Assembly (NCBI GenBank): GCA_900110015.1
Contig: FOCD01000001.1
Span: forward strand, 1,105,994-1,169,993
DNA length: 64,000 bases
From: Terribacillus saccharophilus
GTDB taxonomy: Bacteria; Bacillota; Bacilli; Bacillales; Amphibacillaceae
Direction: 5' to 3'
Positions within the stretch are counted from its first letter, which is position 1, and every line of letters starts with the position of its first letter. Shown here one piece after another: positions 20,525-29,136 of this stretch. Below the pieces are notes generated by a model. That model searched no databases. It saw only the letters and a list, made by a program, of their open reading frames with translations, and was not told where the DNA came from. The position numbers and the translations under genes were made by a program.

Positions 20525-20570
20525 GGAAAGCGCTTTCTTTTATAGTGTTCCGGATTCTAATATTTGTCAA
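20525..20570 (-). promoter_or_regulatory. Promoter and cre-like palindrome of the two-component operon
   Basis: Minus strand: TTGACA (20565-20570), 17 bases, CACTAT (20542-20547; a shifted TATAAA is also possible). Directly downstream, 20525-20538 contains the palindrome GAAAGCGCTTTC, the core of the strongest cre sites, with only the outermost bases off. CcpA would block elongation here. Confidence 0.65.
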
Positions 20571-20665
20571 GGTGAGATGGCTTGAACATACTTTTAATAA
20601 CACGTTTTGTTAGTAATTTATGATAAGATGAATATAACCTATTTTTTCCAAAGGGAGAGACGACT

Positions 20666-20833
20666 GTGACACTGCGTGAACGACGGAGAAAACGAAAAAG
20701 GGAAGCTGATCCGAATCACAAATGGGATATTCTCGATATTCTTCTTTATGTACCAGAACTGCTGATTTTACCTTTTCGTTTACTACTGTGGATCGGCCGC
20801 GGCATTTTGCGTTTGTTTCAGATTGGACCTTAA
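20666..20833 (+). CDS. Small basic protein with one hydrophobic segment, 55 residues
   Basis: GTG 20666 follows AAGGGAGAG. The peptide starts with a very basic run (MTLRERRRKRKREADP) followed by a hydrophobic amphipathic part (WDILDILLYVPELLILPFRL) and an Arg-rich end. It may sit at the membrane surface. Fifteen bases before the next small gene, so they form a two-gene unit. Not recognised. Confidence 0.65.
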   Translation: MTLRERRRKRKREADPNHKWDILDILLYVPELLILPFRLLLWIGRGILRLFQIGP

Positions 20834-20847
20834 AAAGGAGAGCATTC

Positions 20848-20946
20848 ATGGGAAATACAATCACAATCTTGATTATTATTTTAGCAATCGGCAGTACGAT
20901 TTACTTCGGTATCCGTTCATTACTACGACGTTTCGGGTCTAAGTAA
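20848..20946 (+). CDS. Single-span membrane peptide, 32 residues
   Basis: ATG 20848 follows AAAAGGAG by seven bases. The 32 residues (MGNTITILIIILAIGSTIYF then a basic tail SLLRRFGSK) are one membrane helix with a positive cytoplasmic end. Expressed with the preceding small gene and followed by a hairpin. Such peptides often act on a larger membrane partner, but none is evident here. Confidence 0.6.
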   Translation: MGNTITILIIILAIGSTIYFGIRSLLRRFGSK

Positions 20947-20975
20947 AAGCTTTGCTCATGTGATATGCATAATAA

Positions 20976-21005
20976 AGAAGCACCAGCCAATTAGCTGGTG
21001 CTTCT
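20976..21005 (+). terminator. Hairpin after the two small genes
   Basis: A 12-bp perfect stem (AGAAGCACCAGC / GCTGGTGCTTCT) with CAATTA loop; the T-tract is weak (ATCGCTT), so termination strength is uncertain. Confidence 0.65.
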
Positions 21006-21122
21006 ATCGCTTAGGAAGAAACCCACTGTTTCAGTTCCGAACTTTTTTTCTGCGTGATACTTCTCCAATTATATGTGATGGTGAAACTGTGACTTTATGG
21101 CATGTACTATAAAATTTATTCA

Positions 21123-22427
21123 TCAAAATGTGATTGCACCCGTTACGATTGCTACAAGGATAATAAATAAAGAAGTCAAAACAGCCCATTTGACTGCATA
21201 TCGCTGAAATGCACCAAGATCAATTTTCAACATGCTGACAAGAAGTATCGTAGAGGCTACAAGCGGACTCATAAGATGCACCGGCTGCCCTAAGATGGAT
21301 GCCCTGGCGATTTCAATTGGATCAACCCCATAAGCAGAAGCAGCCTCTGCGAATATCGGAACCATACCGAAATAATAGGCATCATTTGAAAGCACAAAGG
21401 TTAATGGAAGACTTGTGATAGCGACAACCACCGGGAAAAGTTCACCCATGGAAGGCGGAACGATTGCGACAATAGAACCTGCTATTGCATTGACCATTTC
21501 TGTTCCGGATAGTATTCCAGCAAATACGCCTGCTGCAAATACAAGTAATACAACCGTTATGGCATTGCTTGCGTGTTCAGCAATACGCTCTTTTTGTACC
21601 TGGATATTTGGGTAATTGATTGATAGAGCCAATACAAAACCTATGAGGAAAAGTACAGCAGGATGCATGATCCCCATAACTAGCAATACCAAAATAGCTA
21701 TAACAAGGAACAAGTTAATCCAGCGCAGCTTTGGCCGCTTCAATAAATCCCCTTCTAATGCCGCCGCCATATATGGTTCAGATGCATAGGAATCAGTCTC
21801 GATTTCCGTTACACCTATGCGCTTGCGCTCTTTAAGACCTAGCATAAAGGCTGTAAAGATAACGAAAATGATACCTCCCAACATCGTTGGTAGAAGTGGA
21901 ACAAAGAATTCAGAAGGATCCAATCCAAGTACCGCGATTGCTCTAGTTGCAGGACCTCCCCAAGGAGTCATACCACTGATAATACTCAAAGCAAGCATCG
22001 CAACTGTTGCCATAACTAATGGATTCATACCTATCCGTTTATACAAAGGCAGCATAGCAGAAACCGTAATCATATAAGTGGTCGTGCCATCTCCGTCCAA
22101 TGCAATTAGCATTGCCAGCACAGCTGATCCAATCGCAATTTTGACTGGATCTCCCTTTACTAATACGAGTATTTTCTTAATCAAAGGATCGAATAGTCCA
22201 GCATCAATAAGTATTCCGAAAAACAAGATAGCAAATAACAGTAAGGCCGCTGAACTGGCGACGGTTTGCAGTCCATCTAAGATCATATCCCCAAGACTTC
22301 CTCCAAAACCTCCAATTAAAGCAAAGAAAATCGGTGTAATCGTCAAGGCTACAATGGGAGAAAGCTTTTTAGACATAATCAGTACAGTAAACACGATCAT
22401 CATGGAAAACCCTAATATCGTTAGCAT
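21123..22427 (-). CDS. CitMHS-family citrate/tricarboxylate transporter (CitM-like)
   Basis: 434 residues, the length of B. subtilis CitM/CitH. About 11-12 membrane segments; the family segments ALDGDGTTTYMITVSAMLPLYKR (in part) and GMTPWGGPATRAIAVLG are intact. Family members carry citrate or a related tricarboxylate with H+ as a metal complex (Mg2+ or Ca2+). Gene order with a LysR regulator and a PrpF-type isomerase suggests aconitate or a similar tricarboxylate as cargo. A cre-like site lies just upstream of the ribosome site (GAGAGGGG), matching the known carbon repression of citM. Confidence 0.88.
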   Translation of the reverse strand: MLTILGFSMMIVFTVLIMSKKLSPIVALTITPIFFALIGGFGGSLGDMILDGLQTVASSAALLLFAILFFGILIDAGLFDPLIKKILVLVKGDPVKIAIGSAVLAMLIALDGDGTTTYMITVSAMLPLYKRIGMNPLVMATVAMLALSIISGMTPWGGPATRAIAVLGLDPSEFFVPLLPTMLGGIIFVIFTAFMLGLKERKRIGVTEIETDSYASEPYMAAALEGDLLKRPKLRWINLFLVIAILVLLVMGIMHPAVLFLIGFVLALSINYPNIQVQKERIAEHASNAITVVLLVFAAGVFAGILSGTEMVNAIAGSIVAIVPPSMGELFPVVVAITSLPLTFVLSNDAYYFGMVPIFAEAASAYGVDPIEIARASILGQPVHLMSPLVASTILLVSMLKIDLGAFQRYAVKWAVLTSLFIILVAIVTGAITF

Positions 22428-22444
22428 GTTAATTCCCCTCTCTT

Positions 22445-22458
22445 TGAATACGCTTTCA
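22445..22458. promoter_or_regulatory. cre-like site before the citM-like gene
   Basis: TGAATACGCTTTCA has one mismatch to the cre consensus on either strand and begins 18 bases upstream of the start codon, where CcpA would block transcription. Confidence 0.6.
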
Positions 22459-22549
22459 TTTACTTGTGTGAAGAAGCATTTGACATAGCATATTACATAG
22501 CAGGAGATAAGTTAAATATAACTATTTTTGCAAAACTCATAAGTATTTT

Positions 22550-23419
22550 TTATATTGATACATGCTGTTCCTGTTTCAGAAAACCGATGAACGCCTTCAC
22601 CACTTGAAGATCGAGTGATTTAGGGTCATACATTAACCATGTTTCACGAAGCAAAGGCTCTTTCTTTTCATTTGTCAGACCGATGCGGTATAGCTGATCG
22701 GATTCACGAAGGCAAATTTCAGGCACTATCGAATAACCTAAACCATGTTTAACCATCTCTTTACACGTTTCCTGCCGATCCACTTCCATTGCTGTAAGCG
22801 GTGCATGCTGTAAATGCTCATGTATCCATCCATCAATAATCGTTTTCAAGGAAGTATCGGTATTGTATTTAATGAAAGGAAGAAGTGGCAACTGCCCGAT
22901 ACTGATTTGCTGTTTAGAAATAACATACAGTTGTTCTCTAGTTAGAATTTCCTTTACTCCTTGCCAGCGATGGTTCCCACGCAGTATGCCTAAGTGTACA
23001 TCCCCCTCATCCAGTAATTTCATTACTCTTGTACTCCAACCAGTTTGTACATTGTATTGGACATTCGGATAGAAAGAAGAGAATTTCGCCAGCAATCCCG
23101 GTAGCTTATATTGAGCAAAGTTACTGGAAACCGCTAATCGAAGCGTGCCTTGGACCTCTTCGCCTAGGTTCGCTAAAGCATCTTTCGTTTCTTTCAGTTT
23201 TCGCAGCATCTCCACGGCATACTCAGAAAGATACTCTCCCTCAGCTGTTAACGTGATTCCTCTGTTCCGTTTGGTAAAAAGCTTCACATGAAAATTGTCT
23301 TCAATCTTTTGAATTCGGTATGTCAATGAAGGCTGAGAAGTGAATAATCGTTCCGCGGCTTTTGTTACACTCTTTTCTTCTCCTAATAGCTTTAATAAGA
23401 TCCAATCTTTCTCATCCAT
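22550..23419 (-). CDS. LysR-family transcriptional regulator
   Basis: 289 residues. N-terminal winged HTH (VTKAAERLFTSQPSLTYRIQKIEDNF, residues about 18-43) followed by a two-lobe substrate-binding domain (TLRLAVSSNFAQYKLPGLLAKF). It lies between, and is transcribed with the direction of, the transporter gene and divergently from the prpF-type gene, the typical position of a LysR activator that responds to the pathway substrate. The ligand is probably the transported tricarboxylate. Confidence 0.9.
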   Translation of the reverse strand: MDEKDWILLKLLGEEKSVTKAAERLFTSQPSLTYRIQKIEDNFHVKLFTKRNRGITLTAEGEYLSEYAVEMLRKLKETKDALANLGEEVQGTLRLAVSSNFAQYKLPGLLAKFSSFYPNVQYNVQTGWSTRVMKLLDEGDVHLGILRGNHRWQGVKEILTREQLYVISKQQISIGQLPLLPFIKYNTDTSLKTIIDGWIHEHLQHAPLTAMEVDRQETCKEMVKHGLGYSIVPEICLRESDQLYRIGLTNEKKEPLLRETWLMYDPKSLDLQVVKAFIGFLKQEQHVSI

Positions 23420-23556
23420 TGCTCACCCTCCTAGGTACTTTCTCACAGTTATAAAATAAATTTTAACTTCAAGAAAAATTATTGTATTTTATTTTATCGA
23501 TTTTCCAGACTATGCTGTCAGTATAAACTACTTCATCTCTAAAAGGACGTGAGCTG

Positions 23557-24687
23557 ATGGAAAAGATTCGTGTTGTTTACATGCGCGGCGGTACAAGTAA
23601 AGGCGTTTTTCTTCATGAAACAGACATGCCTGCTGAAAAGGAGAACTGGACGCCTTTTCTTCTCGATTTAATGGGCAGCCCAGACAAACGGCAAATTGAT
23701 GGATTGGGAGGCGCCAATTCACTAACCAGCAAAGCTGCCATTATAAGAAAAGCAGAGCCGGATAAAGACTTTGATGTCTACTATACATTCGCACAGGTAA
23801 GTATTACAGATGAAACAGTTGATATGAACGGTAACTGTGGCAATATATCTTCTGCTGTTGGTCCCTTTGCAATCCAGGAAGGACTTGTCTCTGCCACCGA
23901 ACCAACCACGACTGTAAGGATATGGAATACGAATACTCAAAAGTTGATCATTGCCGAAGTAGCCGTAAAAGATGGTGACGTCCAAATAACGGGTTCGACA
24001 GCCATACCTGGAGTACCTGGTTATGGATCAGAAATAGCTTTGACATTTTGCCATGCTGAAGGATCCGTAACAGGTGAATTATTGCCTACCGGAAACGTTA
24101 TTGATGTACTTGAAACGAGCTTTGGCAGCATTGTCTGTTCTATCGTTGATGCAGCAAATCCTCTAGCATTTATAGAAGCTGCTGACCTCGGTTTAGAAGA
24201 AACTATTCTGCCCGATGCATTCACAGAAGCAGATCTGGAGCGATGCGAGGAAATACGTGCTGCTGCCGCTGAACTCTGCGGGTTTGCCACTAGAGATAAA
24301 GCTACTAAGATATCTCCGGCAGTCCCAAAACTAACATTGATAGGAAAAGCAAAAGCCTTCACTGATACAAACGAGAACATTTACTCCACTCAGGATATGG
24401 ATATCCATGTACGTATGCTATCGATGCAAAGACCTCATGAAGCACTTGCCATTACTGGCGCAATTTGCACCACTGCAGCATGTGCCATTCCTGGAACATT
24501 GCCTCATACGCTTGCAAAAAAAACTACCGGAAGCTTACGCATTGCCCATCCATCCGGCATTACTGAGACTGCGTATGCCAGTTTATCAGAAATAAAGGTT
24601 ATCCGTACGGCAAGGAGAATTCTTGAGGGAAGTGCATATGTAAAGCAGAACTATAACTTTAAAGAAGTTATTGCTGCAAAGAATTAA
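23557..24687 (+). CDS. PrpF-family isomerase (aconitate/2-methylaconitate isomerase type)
   Basis: 376 residues of the PrpF branch of the diaminopimelate-epimerase fold. The family N-terminus VYMRGGTSKGVFLHE (substrate-phosphate-like loop) and the VDMNGNCGNISSAVGPFA motif, with the catalytic-side Cys, are present. Enzymes of this kind shift the double bond of trans-aconitate, methylaconitate or oxalomesaconate by proton abstraction. No prp methylcitrate genes are nearby; the neighbours are a CitMHS transporter and LysR, so uptake and isomerisation of aconitate to feed the citric acid cycle is the best inference. AAGGACG precedes the ATG. Confidence 0.85.
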   Translation: MEKIRVVYMRGGTSKGVFLHETDMPAEKENWTPFLLDLMGSPDKRQIDGLGGANSLTSKAAIIRKAEPDKDFDVYYTFAQVSITDETVDMNGNCGNISSAVGPFAIQEGLVSATEPTTTVRIWNTNTQKLIIAEVAVKDGDVQITGSTAIPGVPGYGSEIALTFCHAEGSVTGELLPTGNVIDVLETSFGSIVCSIVDAANPLAFIEAADLGLEETILPDAFTEADLERCEEIRAAAAELCGFATRDKATKISPAVPKLTLIGKAKAFTDTNENIYSTQDMDIHVRMLSMQRPHEALAITGAICTTAACAIPGTLPHTLAKKTTGSLRIAHPSGITETAYASLSEIKVIRTARRILEGSAYVKQNYNFKEVIAAKN

Positions 24688-24688
24688 A

Positions 24689-24718
24689 AAAAGCTGTCCA
24701 TCGTGACAGCTTTTCCTT
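24689..24718 (+). terminator. Rho-independent terminator of the prpF-type gene
   Basis: A 10-bp stem (AAAAGCTGTC / GACAGCTTTT) with a 6-base loop, followed by CCTTTG; begins two bases after the stop codon. Confidence 0.8.
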
Positions 24719-24761
24719 TGCCCTGATCAAATCTAAAATCAAAATCCCTTGATACTCAGAA

Positions 24762-25190
24762 TCATCTTGTTAAAATGAGCTTGTTCGCAGCGAGTGTAAT
24801 ATTCTCTTTTAAGTAGGAAGGTGCATCATCATGTACCATTATATCCTCCGTCGTCATCCACATCACTTCCCCCACTTCTTCCATGCTCTTTGCATAAGGT
24901 TCACCAGTTATATGCTGACAAAGAAAAACTATATCAATAACGTGGGTTCCTTTATCCGTAACAAAAGAAGAGCTATTCACATAAGTAAGATCTTCCACTT
25001 CAATTCCTACCTCTTCAAAGATTTCACGCTTCAGTGTCCTTTCCAAAATATCGGTAGACACACCTTCCAAGTCACATTTTCCACCTACCATGGAAAGACA
25101 TCCTGCTGCATGCTCTTCTTTTTCACTTCTTTTAATCATCAGCCACTTACCATCACGGTAAATAGCACCTTCAACATTGACTACAAACAT
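24762..25190 (-). CDS. Nudix hydrolase
   Basis: 142 residues. A Nudix box is visible as MVGGKCDLEGVS...LKREIFEEVGIEVE; the REIFEEVGI part with the metal-binding Glu pair is perfect, the upstream Gly-x5-Glu part has Asp in place of Glu. These enzymes hydrolyse X-linked nucleoside diphosphates; substrate unknown. GGGGGA lies before the ATG. Single gene. Confidence 0.85.
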   Translation of the reverse strand: MFVVNVEGAIYRDGKWLMIKRSEKEEHAAGCLSMVGGKCDLEGVSTDILERTLKREIFEEVGIEVEDLTYVNSSSFVTDKGTHVIDIVFLCQHITGEPYAKSMEEVGEVMWMTTEDIMVHDDAPSYLKENITLAANKLILTR

Positions 25191-25389
25191 CGATAATCCC
25201 CCTTAAAAACTCTCTTTGTTTGGAAATAATACCATTTAGTAAGTTGAATATGAAAAAATCTTAGGTTGTCCCTAAAGCTGTCTAACAGATTTATGATTAA
25301 AAATTCTAGTGTTCTGCAACTCTTAAACTTCTTAAATGATACAATTATAGTATGTTGTTCCAAAATATAGAATGAGGAGGAATAGGAGT

Positions 25390-26058
25390 ATGACGACCGC
25401 AGTGATTTTTGATATGGACGGTACACTTTTTCAAACTGATAAAATACTAGAATTAGCCCTGAATGAGACGTTCAATCACTTGCGTTCATTAAACCTATGG
25501 GATACTGATACTCCGATTGATACATACCGAAAAATAATGGGAGTCCCACTGCCTAGAGTATGGGAAATCCTGCTTCCTGAGCATTCTAACGAAATTAGAC
25601 AGCAAATGGACGCTTTTTTCTTAGAAAAACTAGTGGCTAATATAACACGCGGAAATGGTGCTTTATATCCAAACGCGCAAGAAATATTAAACTACTTGCA
25701 CGAGAATAACTATAAAATCTTTATTGCTAGCAATGGGCTCACATTGTATCTTCATGCCATTGTAACTTATTATAATTTGGACAAGTGGGTAACCGAAACA
25801 TTCAGTATTCAACAAAACCGTACACTCAATAAAGGGGATTTAGTCAGAACCATAATAGACAAATACAAAATTAAGGCTGGTACTGTGGTTGGAGACCGCA
25901 TCTCAGATATAAATGCCGCGAAAGATAATGCACTAGTTTCAATTGGATGTAATTTTGATTTTGCAAATGAAGCGGAACTAGCTCACGCTGATCATGTTAT
26001 AAATGATTTGAGTGAACTTCAGTATATTCTAACTGAAATAGGCCTTAATCCAGACTAA
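25390..26058 (+). CDS. HAD-superfamily phosphatase (phosphoglycolate-phosphatase-like)
   Basis: 222 residues from ATG 25390, nine bases after AGGAGG. Motif I is VIFDMDGTLF (nucleophile Asp), motif II a Ser/Asn near IFIASNGL, motif III Lys about NKGD and motif IV VGDRISDINAAKDN. An alpha-helical cap lies between motifs I and II. It would dephosphorylate a small cytoplasmic metabolite. It precedes a cupin gene by 55 bases, possibly in one transcript. Confidence 0.85.
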   Translation: MTTAVIFDMDGTLFQTDKILELALNETFNHLRSLNLWDTDTPIDTYRKIMGVPLPRVWEILLPEHSNEIRQQMDAFFLEKLVANITRGNGALYPNAQEILNYLHENNYKIFIASNGLTLYLHAIVTYYNLDKWVTETFSIQQNRTLNKGDLVRTIIDKYKIKAGTVVGDRISDINAAKDNALVSIGCNFDFANEAELAHADHVINDLSELQYILTEIGLNPD

Positions 26059-26113
26059 TTGGAAAACATAAAACAAACAATTCTGTAGTTAACTATATAC
26101 AAGGAGATGCTTA

Positions 26114-26467
26114 ATGGAAATATTTAAATATACAAAAGAATTCGGTAAGCATATAACTCAATTCGATTCCGATTTTACGATGACACGAATTGGCAGGTTG
26201 GAAAAGACTACACATGTCGGATGTATGTATCTAGAGAAGAATGGAAATATCGGAAATCATCAGGCTATTACACCTCAGCTTTTACTAATTATTAGTGGAC
26301 AAGGTTATGTTAAAGGAAAAGAAAATGCGTTTACGGAAGTGAGTACAGGGCATGCAATATTTTGGGATAAAGGAGAATGGCATGAGACAAAAACCGTCAA
26401 TGGCATGACCGCTCTAGTCATTGAAAGTGAAGATCTTTCTTCTTCCTTACTATCTCATTTATCATAG
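26114..26467 (+). CDS. Single-domain cupin protein
   Basis: 117 residues in a cupin beta-barrel. The pattern GNIGNHQAITPQLLLIISGQG followed by VSTGHAIFWDKGEWHE gives the two cupin motifs with His residues able to hold a metal. Could be an isomerase, dioxygenase or sensor. AAGGAG precedes the ATG. Probably co-transcribed with the HAD gene upstream; a weak hairpin (AGGAACCC / GGGTTCCT) follows the stop. Confidence 0.75.
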   Translation: MEIFKYTKEFGKHITQFDSDFTMTRIGRLEKTTHVGCMYLEKNGNIGNHQAITPQLLLIISGQGYVKGKENAFTEVSTGHAIFWDKGEWHETKTVNGMTALVIESEDLSSSLLSHLS

Positions 26468-26587
26468 GAACCCCTCTGGGTTCCTATTCATGCATCCACG
26501 GAAATATGGGAAACTAATATCCAATCTATAAATATACTTTATTCCTCTACTCTAATTCATCAACTGCATTATTATTCTTTTTTGTAC

Positions 26588-27823
26588 TCATTGCATATGA
26601 CCTGCCCATTCTATAATTGCAGTTTCTAATAAATCAGTGCCAATACCAATCTGCTCAATATCTGTATATTCATTAGGATGATGGCTTAAACCATTTTTAG
26701 AAGGTACAAAAATTAATCCAGTTGGACATAGCATTGCCATATTCATCGCATCATGTCCTGCACCACTCGTCATATGCATATATGTATATCCTTTTAGCTC
26801 GCAACTTTCAGTTAAGGATTGAATAACTTCTTCATCAAGATTGATAGGATGCTCATTGCTCAATTCACTATACTCGATGCTAACACTACGCTTTTCCTCC
26901 ACTTGTTTAATTGAAGTGAACAACTTCTCGATCACTTTATTTTTTGAATCAGTAGATGTTCCCCGTATGTCGATTTTTATATTCGCCAAATCTGGTATCA
27001 CATTCATTGATCCAGGTTTAACTTCGCATGCCCCTACAGTTGCAACCGTTCCGTTACTAGCTTCCATTTTTGCAGCCTCCTCTAGCTGCAGAGCTATTTC
27101 CGCTGCACCCAAAAAGGCATCCTTTCGATAGTCCATTGGTGTTGTTCCTGAGTGAGATGCTTGCCCTTTTATTTTTAATTCAAATCTTGTAGGTGCAGCA
27201 ATTCCTGTAACTATACCAATCTGTTTTAATTGCCTTTCTAACACTGGTCCCTGTTCAATATGCAGCTCAAAGAATACTTTAAACTCCTCATTCCTGCGGA
27301 TACTTCTTTCTATTTCCCCAAAATTAAGGGAACATTCAGAAAATACATCGGATATAGATTTCCCTTCACTATCCGTAAGTTCAGCCACAGATTCCTTGTC
27401 TAATAAGCCTGCCATTGCCTTGCTGCCTATTGTAGAAACACCAAATCTTGAAGATTCTTCACATGCAAAAGCAATGATTTCAATTGGGTGTTTTGTTTCA
27501 ATCTCTTTATCATTCAAGCTGCGAATGACCTCAAGAGCTGCGATAACCCCTAATGTACCATCATATCTCCCACCCTGGATCACTGTATCTAAATGAGAAC
27601 CGCATGCTACTACAGGAAGATCAGGATTGCTCCCTTCCCTGCGTGCTATCACATTGCCAGTGGCATCCATTCGAACAGTCATTCCTTCTTGTCTGCAAAG
27701 ATTGCTAAAATGTTCAGCTGCTTGTCGTTCTTCTTTTGAATAGGCTAAGCGAGTTACCCCCTCTTTTGATTGGCTAAATTGGTTTATTTCAAGTAGTGTT
27801 TTCTCTAAACGTTTTAAATCCAT
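26588..27823 (-). CDS. M20-family amidohydrolase (N-carbamoyl-L-amino acid / allantoate hydrolase type)
   Basis: 411 residues. The metal motifs are in order: GSHLDTVIQGGRYDG (His, Asp), CEESSRFG (Glu-Glu), FELHIEQGPVLE (His) and the C-terminal SGAGHDAMNMA (His). The lid domain (about 210-320) shows GQASHSGTTPMDYRKDA, typical of L-carbamoylase and allantoate amidohydrolase. It removes a carbamoyl or ureido group from an amino-acid derivative with two Zn2+ or Mn2+ ions. No hydantoinase or allantoin genes lie nearby. GGGGGT precedes the ATG. Confidence 0.88.
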   Translation of the reverse strand: MDLKRLEKTLLEINQFSQSKEGVTRLAYSKEERQAAEHFSNLCRQEGMTVRMDATGNVIARREGSNPDLPVVACGSHLDTVIQGGRYDGTLGVIAALEVIRSLNDKEIETKHPIEIIAFACEESSRFGVSTIGSKAMAGLLDKESVAELTDSEGKSISDVFSECSLNFGEIERSIRRNEEFKVFFELHIEQGPVLERQLKQIGIVTGIAAPTRFELKIKGQASHSGTTPMDYRKDAFLGAAEIALQLEEAAKMEASNGTVATVGACEVKPGSMNVIPDLANIKIDIRGTSTDSKNKVIEKLFTSIKQVEEKRSVSIEYSELSNEHPINLDEEVIQSLTESCELKGYTYMHMTSGAGHDAMNMAMLCPTGLIFVPSKNGLSHHPNEYTDIEQIGIGTDLLETAIIEWAGHMQ

Positions 27824-27874
27824 ATTCTACCCCCAGCACTATACATTACAAGGCTATTTTTTTCATCTTAACGA

Positions 27875-28396
27875 TCATTTGTCTTCTACCGATTTGATAC
27901 GTTCTATTACCTCAAGTCCACTTCCATCGAAAGGAAACAGACCTTCATTTATTTTCTTCTGTAATAAATCCAAGGACTTTAAAGCATATTCTTTTATTTC
28001 AGCAGGATAACCATACTTTACACTGTGAATCTCAAATTCATCTTCGTCGACGATCATCCAGTCTGCGTTTCTTCTTTTCACTAAGTCCAGATCTAAATCC
28101 ACAAAACTAATTTGATCCCCATGAAGCACAGAAGGCATCGCAATATTGCAGTAATACGAGAGTATTTTACCTTCCTCAATCTCCATGGCTACTGTATAAC
28201 CCTCTTTTAAGAAGAAGTACTCCAAAGAAGTGACATCTATTGTAAAGGTTGTATTTTTCGTATGGTGTTTCATCTCTCTTCCACTTTCACAAAGCACCAT
28301 CACATACTCTGGCGTTTTTCTCAATAAGCGACCTTTCCATTCATAGTGCGGTATGTCGGGATATTTCAATGATTTCATATGTATCATTTTATCCAA
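27875..28396 (-). CDS. DUF402-family protein (nucleoside tri/diphosphate phosphatase-like)
   Basis: 173 residues from TTG 28396, seven bases after GGAGAG; the TTG at 28411 lies in that site. The family signature is FVDLDLDLVKRR followed by WMIVDEDEFEIHS and the helix YPAEIKEYALKSLDLL, an acidic barrel-like metal site. Relatives hydrolyse nucleoside tri- and diphosphates (Ntdp) or bind fluoroacetate-type substrates. Function here unknown beyond the fold. Confidence 0.75.
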   Translation of the reverse strand: MDKMIHMKSLKYPDIPHYEWKGRLLRKTPEYVMVLCESGREMKHHTKNTTFTIDVTSLEYFFLKEGYTVAMEIEEGKILSYYCNIAMPSVLHGDQISFVDLDLDLVKRRNADWMIVDEDEFEIHSVKYGYPAEIKEYALKSLDLLQKKINEGLFPFDGSGLEVIERIKSVEDK

Positions 28397-28486
28397 AGTT
28401 ACTCTCTCCAAGTCTAATATTAATTTACCTATTACCTTCTGTAAGACAGGTTCTACTGTTCTATCTAGATCTTATAGATTCTTCTT

Positions 28487-29035
28487 TCATAACTTTATAG
28501 CATCTATTATAAGTGATGGAAAAACTATTTTTTCTCCTTGGTTTCTAGGGTCATACTTTTTGGATCGAAAAATAACCCCATCTTCTCCATCCCAGGCGTT
28601 TTGATGAAAGTTCCCCTCTTCATCAAAATACTCAAGCAGTTTAACTTTAAATCCGGCAGCTTTGAAAATCTCAGTAAACGACTTATAGTTATACACTATT
28701 TTATGACTGGCAGCCGGGTGCTCTTCTGGTCCAGGCCCTCCAACCTTTACAATATTTTGATAAGCATCATCTGGAAAATAACCATCGGGAACGGCACATC
28801 GAAAATAGCCAGAAGGTTGTAGATAACGCGAGCAAATCTTTGCTGCCTCTATGCCTTCTTCATATGTAAGATGTTCCCATACATGCTCCGCTAAAATGGC
28901 TTTTATAGAACCTTTTTGGAACCTGATTTGCCACGTTTTTTCGTCCAATAAATCCAATTCTTCCTCCTGTGTATGCAGCCAACCAGGGTTATTCATGTAT
29001 GGACCAGCCCCAATAACAACTTTTATTGCGTTCAT
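28487..29035 (-). CDS. SAM-dependent methyltransferase-like protein
   Basis: 182 residues from ATG 29035, after AAAGGGGAAG; the longer frame to 29053 has a TTG inside that site. Class I methyltransferase traits: KVVIGAGPYMNNPGWLHT at the N-terminus, an acidic strand end (ELDLLDE), and the HVWEHLTYEEGIEAAK / YLQPSGYFRCAVPDGY segments that match the 'EHL ... LKPGG.lri..PD' pattern of the COG4627-type predicted methyltransferases. Glycine loop is atypical, so activity is uncertain. Confidence 0.7.
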   Translation of the reverse strand: MNAIKVVIGAGPYMNNPGWLHTQEEELDLLDEKTWQIRFQKGSIKAILAEHVWEHLTYEEGIEAAKICSRYLQPSGYFRCAVPDGYFPDDAYQNIVKVGGPGPEEHPAASHKIVYNYKSFTEIFKAAGFKVKLLEYFDEEGNFHQNAWDGEDGVIFRSKKYDPRNQGEKIVFPSLIIDAIKL

Positions 29036-29136
29036 AGCAACTTCCCCTTTCAATAAAGGACGATTCAGTAATTATATTTTTTAGAATATTTGATAAAATT
29101 AGTCTATCATAGTTTTAAATGAATTAGTAAACAGTC

